Assembly: GCA_023417165.1 (NCBI GenBank)
Contig: JAEZGD010000648.1
Coordinates: forward strand, 1 to 11,020
Source: Planctomycetota bacterium
GTDB taxonomy: Bacteria > Planctomycetota > Planctomycetia > Pirellulales > Pirellulaceae
Direction of reading: 5' to 3'
DNA: 11,020 bases
Notes under the pieces: model-generated
What the model was told of the DNA's origin: nothing
Seen by the model: the letters and a program-made list of their open reading frames with translations, nothing else
The model's database searches: none
Position numbers and translations under genes: made by a program
Part shown: piece after piece, positions 7,144-11,020 of the stretch
Layout: the number at the start of each line of letters is the position of its first letter
Numbering within the stretch: the first letter of the stretch is position 1

Positions 7144-7689
7144 TCACGCTTCTGGCGCTTCATGCATGCCGGATGGTGAATCGCCAGCGATCTTGAGTTC
7201 TTCGAGTAAATTTGTCAGATCGAGCCGCCGGGTATACATGTCGATATCGCCTTGCGGCGTGCGCGGCCACGTTTCTACCGGGCGGTCCCAGTACAGCTCG
7301 ACGCCATTCTCGTCCGGATCGCGGAGATACAAGGCCTCGCTCACGCCATGGTCACTGGCCCCGTCTAACGGAATGCCCGCCTCCAGCACGCGGCGTAGCG
7401 CGTCGGCAAGTTCAACCCGTGTCGGATACACAATTGCGAGGTGAAATAGTCCGGTAGAAGTTGGTGGTGGAGGCGCGCCATTCAAGCTCTGCCAGGTATT
7501 CAACCCAATGTGGTGATGGTAGCCTCCTGCCGAGACAAATGCCGCCTGTTCGCCATACCGCTGTGTCAGCTCAAATCCCAACACTCCGCAATAAAATCGC
7601 AGCGCTCGCGGCAGATCGGCCACCTTCAAATGAACATGGCCAATGCGCACTTGAGGATGAATCTTGCGCGGCGTAAGTGAAGAGTCCAT
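7144..7689 (-). CDS. VOC-superfamily protein (extradiol dioxygenase/glyoxalase-like)
   Basis: 181 residues with two beta-alpha-beta-beta-beta modules of the vicinal oxygen chelate fold. The first starts at RIGHVHLKVADLPRALRFYCGVLGFEL (H18/H20) and includes GGYHHHIGLNTW (H58-H60). The second starts at TGLFHLAIVYPTRVELADAL (H83) and ends with LRDPDENGVELYWDRP (E131). The His/Glu set is the expected type of metal ligands. The pattern GGYHHH-x-x-x-N-T-W followed by SDHGVSEALYLRDPD resembles the CatE-like group, annotated as catechol 2,3-dioxygenase or lactoylglutathione lyase; the true substrate cannot be read from sequence. The C-terminal 35 residues are a charged extension. There is no signal peptide, so it is cytoplasmic. 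The upstream gene on the same strand ends 61 bp away, so co-transcription is possible. Confidence 0.88.
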   Translation of the reverse strand: MDSSLTPRKIHPQVRIGHVHLKVADLPRALRFYCGVLGFELTQRYGEQAAFVSAGGYHHHIGLNTWQSLNGAPPPPTSTGLFHLAIVYPTRVELADALRRVLEAGIPLDGASDHGVSEALYLRDPDENGVELYWDRPVETWPRTPQGDIDMYTRRLDLTNLLEELKIAGDSPSGMHEAPEA

Positions 7690-7725
7690 ACCTGTCGCCT
7701 ATCTCTTGCGTTAGCTGGTTCGACG

Positions 7726-7744
7726 TAGCGGGTCAGCGCCGCTA
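7726..7744 (-). other. Hairpin between two minus-strand genes
   Basis: TAGCGG (7726-7731) and CCGCTA (7739-7744) form a 6-bp stem with a 7-nt loop in the 61-bp gap between the two minus-strand genes. No T-run follows on the minus strand, so it is a weak candidate for a terminator or an mRNA-processing site. Next to it the stop codon of the upstream gene lies inside the palindrome CCGTTAACGG (7748-7757). Confidence 0.25.
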
Positions 7745-7750
7745 ACACCG

Positions 7751-8125
7751 TTAACGGGTGAGCCAATTCACCGTCAGAAATTCGAAATGCACCAACCGAC
7801 GAGCGCCATTGGCCGAGGCGATACTCACCACCTCGTCCACGCGTTCCGAGGGCGTCTCGATCGCGATCACCGCATGTCCTGCCTGCAACTCTTCAAGGTG
7901 GCGGCGTAGAATCCGCTCCTCCATATCGCTGAAGAAGAACTGATCGACCCGCTCCAAGAGTTGAACGCCTTCTTCGCCGACCAATACCTGCACCTTGAGC
8001 AATCCAGCCGCCGCCAATGCTGCAGCCAACTTCTCGCAATAGGCGAGGGAATCCACGATTCCGAGTACTTTGCCAGTGGGACTGCCTAAGGTTTGCCCTT
8101 CGTCGCGAATTTTCTCGATGCTCAT
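7751..8125 (-). CDS. Conserved hypothetical protein, alpha/beta stress-protein-like
   Basis: 124 residues from the ATG at 8123-8125. Residues 19-50 (KVLGIVDSLAYCEKLAAALAAAGL) have a beta-alpha-beta pattern like that of small YflT/DUF1269-type domains; this resemblance is an inference. Residues 50-72 (GEEGVQLLERVDQFFFSDMEER) and the C-terminal ARRLVHFEFLTVNWL look conserved in character. There is no signal peptide or membrane span. The start was chosen because GAGG stands 6 nt before this ATG. The frame stays open upstream, with an ATG at 8218 (155 residues) and one at 8281 (176 residues), neither with a good ribosome site, and the recognisable fold begins only after residue 18 here. The VOC gene lies 61 bp downstream on the same strand. 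The function is unknown. Confidence 0.7.
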   Translation of the reverse strand: MSIEKIRDEGQTLGSPTGKVLGIVDSLAYCEKLAAALAAAGLLKVQVLVGEEGVQLLERVDQFFFSDMEERILRRHLEELQAGHAVIAIETPSERVDEVVSIASANGARRLVHFEFLTVNWLTR

Positions 8126-8131
8126 CGGTAG

Positions 8132-8135
8132 CCTC
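8132..8135 (-). promoter_or_regulatory. Ribosome binding site deciding the 8125 start
   Basis: On the minus strand GAGG lies 6 nt before the ATG at 8123-8125. The longer alternatives at 8218 and 8281 lack such a site, so the shorter protein is preferred. Confidence 0.45.
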
Positions 8136-8385
8136 GCAGATAAAGGAGAGTTCGGCTGTGAAAGGAATTCTATCAGATCCACTACGTCCGAATCTTCTAA
8201 CGACTTGGTATTGCCCATGGAGACAGGGCCGATGCGCTGATAGGCAGTTGGCCGGCGACCGTTCCCTGACCTTGCTGCCAACGATCATGAAGTGAAACAG
8301 ATTCGCGGCACTGCTGGAGAGCCGCTAGAATCGCGTTTAGTTCCGCCCGCCGCATTCATTCCCTAGTTTTGTCCAATGGTGCAAC

Positions 8386-8970
8386 ATGAAACAACTGGAG
8401 CAATTGTTAAGTCACGATGAATGGCCAGCGGCAAGGACGCCGGGGCGCGACTTGGGATGGTTCGACCTTACAGAACTTCCGTTGCGTTCGGGCGCACTCT
8501 GGATTGGCGATCCAAGTTTCTCATGGGCCGAGCTAGACGCAGGTGATGGCAATCGCATCACGCTCGAACCAGGCCGGTATGCCGTTCGCGCATTCGTCAT
8601 GGCCTTTGGCGAGGCACACTTCGTCGCGCGGCTGCAGATCTGTGCAGTCGAATCGCACGAGCCACGGCTCGGACAGAAACTGGCACAGGCGGGCACCGAC
8701 AGCGCCACGATTGGTGTCTGCGATGCCGAAGCCATGCTCGACGCTTACCGCGACAAGTTCGGCGATGACCGAAATGCAGGCGCTCGATTCCTGGAACAAT
8801 TCGACTTCCAACGCGTCGGCTTGATGCGCGTTGCCGGCGAGAGCGGTCCAGCACTCGCCTATGTCCAAAGTGGCTTCGGAGATGGCTCCGGTCCCGTACG
8901 GGAACTCCAGGACGGCGAGCGAGTTGTCGGCATTGAGCTCGAATTCATCGAGCACGGCGCGACTACCTAG
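8386..8970 (+). CDS. DUF4241-like protein
   Basis: 194 residues, soluble and acidic, with no signal peptide. Residues 63-68 (GRYAVR) and 80-88 (VARLQICAV) suit the beta-strands of the DUF4241 family. GTDSATIGVCDAEAM (103-117) matches its 'D-S/G-x-x-x-x-x-D-A/x' segment, and SGFGDGSGPV (162-171) followed by VVGIELEF (180-187) matches its characteristic C-terminal 'SGWGDGxYPV...IDF' block. The family has no established function; members appear scattered in bacteria. The ATG at 8386 is preceded by only a weak ribosome site (TGGTGC). It is separated by 260 bp from the minus-strand gene to its left and followed by a strong hairpin at 9008-9034. The family assignment comes from motif memory and is not tested. 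Confidence 0.7.
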   Translation: MKQLEQLLSHDEWPAARTPGRDLGWFDLTELPLRSGALWIGDPSFSWAELDAGDGNRITLEPGRYAVRAFVMAFGEAHFVARLQICAVESHEPRLGQKLAQAGTDSATIGVCDAEAMLDAYRDKFGDDRNAGARFLEQFDFQRVGLMRVAGESGPALAYVQSGFGDGSGPVRELQDGERVVGIELEFIEHGATT

Positions 8971-9007
8971 CGGCGACAGCGGCACAATGAAAGTTCTCCT
9001 TCAGCGA

Positions 9008-9034
9008 GGCAGTGAAACACCGCGTTTCACTGCC
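9008..9034 (+). terminator. Strong 11-bp hairpin, possible terminator of the DUF4241-like gene
   Basis: GGCAGTGAAAC (9008-9018) and GTTTCACTGCC (9024-9034) are perfect complements around the 5-nt loop ACCGC, 38 bp after the DUF4241-like stop codon. No T-run follows on either strand, so it is not a classical intrinsic terminator. It may still end or protect the transcript. Confidence 0.4.
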
Positions 9035-9099
9035 CTGCGCCGCAGCACAATGGCAGTGATCGCGCTGGCAATTATGCGCAGCCGACAATTGCGACAAAT

Positions 9100-9128
9100 T
9101 TGACTTGCTCCACGACGTGGGATACGCT
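9100..9128 (+). promoter_or_regulatory. Sigma-70-like promoter for the 9184 gene
   Basis: TTGACT (9100-9105) and TACGCT (9123-9128) are separated by exactly 17 bp, 55 bp before the ATG at 9184. The -35 hexamer differs from consensus at one position and the -10 at two. The location after a hairpin and before a gene with a strong ribosome site makes it plausible. Confidence 0.45.
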
Positions 9129-9183
9129 CGACGCGTTCGATTCCTAGCCTTCTATTCCGGCCTTACCGCGCAGGGAGCGCACC

Positions 9184-10038
9184 ATGTCGAATCGTTCCTA
9201 TCTGGCGGCGTCCGATGCCGACACGATTTATCCGTCGTTTGTGCAGCGCGACTACAACGCCGAGCAGCAACTGATCGCCACCGATGTCGAAGCTCTGCCG
9301 CTCTTGTGGCTGGCGCTGTTCCGTGAAGGCGATCTGCGGCGTGAGGTGTTCAAGGTGCAAGGGCAGGAAGTTCCGGCCTTTGCTCCGGTCTGCCCGCAAG
9401 AGCAGGCCCTTCACCAACTCGATCAGGCGGTTCCTTATCTGGCGAAGATCTTCCCACAATTTGTTGGCCTTGCTGAGTATGCCGCAATGCTGCGCGCGGC
9501 CATTGAACCGCTTCCCTATCGGTTCGTTTCGATCGAACTCGAAGAGATCACCGGGCAATATCCAGCCGAGCATCGCTTTGAGGAACTGCTGACACTAGGC
9601 CTGCGCGGCTTCGATCATCCTGACGAGATTCGGTTTCATTGCGACGACGTCACCGTCGACTTATCGGGCCTGCAGTTCTCAATTGAGCCGGCAGCTGGCG
9701 AAGAAATGGATCCGGAGATGCAGGCAATACTTGAGGATATTGGCGCAGACACCTCGACAGCCGACCAAGATTCGATAGTTATTCCCGGCTTCACCGCCGG
9801 CTCCCACGCCGCCGTGCTGGAGCGATTGGCGACGTTGAACGTGGAAGCGGGTCTGCCCTCGGTCCGCATGTATCTTGATGGCCTGGAGTACTCCGCCGAC
9901 GACCAGTGGAATTTCACACGCGTCCTGGGCGCAGGACGTTATGGTTCGATGGGCTATGGGCGAGAGACCCCATGGGAGAAGGAAGATGCCGAGTTTGGGT
10001 GGGAGTTCATTTCCGACGAGGATGAGACGATCGACTAG
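9184..10038 (+). CDS. Acidic hypothetical protein beginning MSNRSYL
   Basis: 284 residues, strongly acidic, cytoplasmic by appearance (no signal peptide or membrane span). I recognise no enzyme motif. The MSNRSYL opening recalls a group of uncharacterised bacterial proteins that begin in the same way, but this is weak evidence. Residues 25-110 are rich in helices (EQQLIATDVEALPLLWLALF, LHQLDQAVPYLAKIF), 145-170 are probably strands (DEIRFHCDDVTVDLSGLQFSIE), 175-200 form an acidic linker, and the C-terminal part has GAGRYGSMGYGRETPWE followed by an acidic tail. The start is well supported by AGGGAG 8 nt before the ATG, and a promoter-like pair lies upstream. The lipoprotein gene begins 18 bp after the stop, so the two are probably co-transcribed. 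Confidence 0.85.
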   Translation: MSNRSYLAASDADTIYPSFVQRDYNAEQQLIATDVEALPLLWLALFREGDLRREVFKVQGQEVPAFAPVCPQEQALHQLDQAVPYLAKIFPQFVGLAEYAAMLRAAIEPLPYRFVSIELEEITGQYPAEHRFEELLTLGLRGFDHPDEIRFHCDDVTVDLSGLQFSIEPAAGEEMDPEMQAILEDIGADTSTADQDSIVIPGFTAGSHAAVLERLATLNVEAGLPSVRMYLDGLEYSADDQWNFTRVLGAGRYGSMGYGRETPWEKEDAEFGWEFISDEDETID

Positions 10039-10056
10039 TGAGACGACCGCTTAAGT

Positions 10057-10302
10057 ATGACGCGAATTTTACTACCATTGGTCGTACTGCTGGGATTGAT
10101 GGGCTGTAGCGCGCCTGCAGCTGTGCCGCTGTCGGAAGAAGCATGTCCCGCCTGCCGTGGCGAGGGGACGCTCGCCACGACGAAACAGACGTTAATCGGG
10201 ATGAGTCCCGATGCGACAGGAATATCCTCGATTCCGATCTATTCTACCGAAACTGAGATATCGCCCTGCGAGGCTTGTCATGGCACCGGCAAAGCGCAAT
10301 GA
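10057..10302 (+). CDS. Small lipoprotein with two CxxCxGxG motifs
   Basis: 81 residues. Residues 1-17 are a lipoprotein signal peptide (MTRILLPLVVLLGLMGC) with lipobox LMGC, so the mature protein would begin at lipidated C17, about 65 residues long. It holds two DnaJ-type zinc-binding half motifs, CPACRGEG (30-37) and CEACHGTG (71-78), 41 residues apart. Four such Cys can bind one Zn2+ in DnaJ-like cysteine-rich domains, so a small metal-bound fold outside the cytoplasm is likely; this is an inference. The function is unknown. The gene follows the acidic hypothetical gene after 18 bp and lacks a strong ribosome site, which suggests translational dependence on it. Confidence 0.8.
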   Translation: MTRILLPLVVLLGLMGCSAPAAVPLSEEACPACRGEGTLATTKQTLIGMSPDATGISSIPIYSTETEISPCEACHGTGKAQ

Positions 10303-10402
10303 GACATGCGTCTCTCCTGCAATCTTGCTTCGCATTTTGAGGTGACATCTGACATAAACGGCCCCGATGTAACTTTTCGCTACTCGGCGCAGCTATCAAC
10401 GT

Positions 10403-10452
10403 GCTTTCTAGGCAGTTAGAATCGGCATGGTTTTTAGAAAGCTGTTGCCGAT
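10403..10452 (+). other. Interleaved inverted repeats upstream of the esterase gene
   Basis: GCTTTCTA (10403-10410) and TAGAAAGC (10435-10442) are perfect 8-bp complements. ATCGGCA (10421-10427) and TGCCGAT (10446-10452) are perfect 7-bp complements. The two stems interleave, so they could form a pseudoknot or two alternative structures in the leader of the esterase mRNA, ending 43 bp before its ATG. A regulatory role is a hypothesis. Confidence 0.35.
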
Positions 10453-10495
10453 GTTATTCGCTGCTGCCGAGCGCTAAGGGCAGGAAAGGTTTGCA

Positions 10496-11020
10496 ATGAT
10501 TCGCATCTTGAAGGTCGTTCTGCTTGTCGCCGTCTTGCCCATCGCGCCGCTGTGCGCTGCAGAAAAGACGGTGAAGGTCTTTATTCTTGCGGGGCAGTCG
10601 AACATGGAAGGCAAAGCGCCGAACCAACTGTTCGAACATCAGGCAACCAACGCCAAGACGAAAGATCTCTTCGCGCATCTGCGGCAAGATGACAAGTGGG
10701 CCGTGCGCGACGATGTGTTTATCAAGTATCTGAACCGCAAAGGACCGCTGACGATCGGTTACGGCTCGCCGGGTCGGACCGGCGCGGAACTGGAATTCGG
10801 AAACGTGATGGGCAATCACTTCGAGGAACCGGTCCTGTTGGTGAAGGCGGCGTGGGGCGGACACGCCTTATATAAGCAGTTCCGTTCGCCATCGGCGGCC
10901 TATCCAGCTGACGAAGTGCTTCAGAAGGAGTTACGCCAGGCCCAGGAGCGGGTGCAAAAGAACAATGAAAAGAACCAGAAGAACGATCCGCTGCCGACGC
11001 TCGAAGATATCAAGAAGGAC
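10496..11020 (+). CDS. Secreted CE6/SASA-type carbohydrate esterase (3' end missing)
   Basis: The frame is open from ATG 10496 to the window end (175 codons), so the gene continues beyond. Residues 1-22 are a signal peptide (MIRILKVVLLVAVLPIAPLCAA, cleavage likely after A22), so the enzyme is exported. FILAGQSNMEGKAP (29-42) contains the GQSNM block of the sialate O-acetylesterase/acetylxylan esterase (CE6, SASA, formerly DUF303) family, with nucleophile S35. GAELEFGNVMG (97-106) and VKAAWGGHAL (117-125) match further conserved blocks; the catalytic His/Asp block lies outside. Family knowledge: these esterases remove acetyl groups from sugars; sialate versus xylan specificity cannot be told here. 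The start is supported by GGAAAGG 7 nt before the ATG. The C-terminal visible part is a Lys/Gln/Asn-rich, coiled-coil-like insertion (about 140-175). Confidence 0.9.
   Translation, partial: MIRILKVVLLVAVLPIAPLCAAEKTVKVFILAGQSNMEGKAPNQLFEHQATNAKTKDLFAHLRQDDKWAVRDDVFIKYLNRKGPLTIGYGSPGRTGAELEFGNVMGNHFEEPVLLVKAAWGGHALYKQFRSPSAAYPADEVLQKELRQAQERVQKNNEKNQKNDPLPTLEDIKKD

Noticed and set aside
10454..10864. Minus-strand ORF of 136 codons
   Set aside because: It lies opposite the signal peptide and GQSNM block of the CE6 esterase, which has clear family motifs and a good ribosome site; it is a shadow frame.
2624..11020. A sialic-acid catabolism locus (sialidase-like protein plus sialate O-acetylesterase-type protein)
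   Set aside because: The two genes are about 6.7 kb apart with unrelated genes between, no transporter, lyase or kinase for sialic acid is present, and both families are highly expanded in planctomycetes with other substrates.

Overview
The window looks like chromosomal DNA of a planctomycete, probably of the Pirellula/Blastopirellula type. This is inferred from gene content: large secreted hydrolases, a BNR-repeat sialidase-like protein with a signal peptide, a Tat-exported calcineurin-like phosphoesterase, a sialate O-acetylesterase-type CE6 protein, moderately GC-rich coding sequence, and loosely packed genes that often change strand. No rRNA, tRNA, CRISPR array, transposase, integrase or phage gene was recognised.

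Layout. Bases 1-2148 (+) hold the 3' part of a gene encoding a nucleoside hydrolase domain fused to a right-handed parallel beta-helix domain. A small, doubtful ORF follows (about 2311-2607, +). Converging on it are two minus-strand genes: a secreted BNR/Asp-box protein (2624-3763) and, upstream of that, a small-subunit haem catalase (3922-5421). The 372-bp gap 5422-5793 carries a probable catalase promoter with two dyads and a decayed, frameshifted fragment of an ABC-transporter ATPase (MacB/LolD type). A Tat-exported metallophosphoesterase follows (5794-7059, +). Then come two minus-strand genes, a VOC-superfamily dioxygenase/glyoxalase-like protein (7144-7689) and a conserved hypothetical protein (7751-8125). 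The right part is plus-strand: a DUF4241-like protein (8386-8970), a promoter-like site and an acidic hypothetical protein (9184-10038), a small lipoprotein with two CxxCxGxG motifs (10057-10302), and a secreted CE6/SASA esterase (10496 onward) that runs off the window.

How the genes relate. There is no obvious single pathway. Several products are predicted to be exported (sialidase-like protein, phosphoesterase, lipoprotein, esterase), consistent with polysaccharide or glycoconjugate scavenging. The catalase detoxifies H2O2 in the cell. Likely co-transcribed pairs are 9184-10038 with 10057-10302 (18-bp gap) and possibly 7751-8125 with 7144-7689 (61-bp gap). I found no convincing new defence or mobile system. 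The most notable items are the hydrolase/beta-helix fusion, the ABC ATPase relic beside the catalase promoter, the dyads of that promoter, and structured intergenic sequences near 9008-9034 and 10403-10452.
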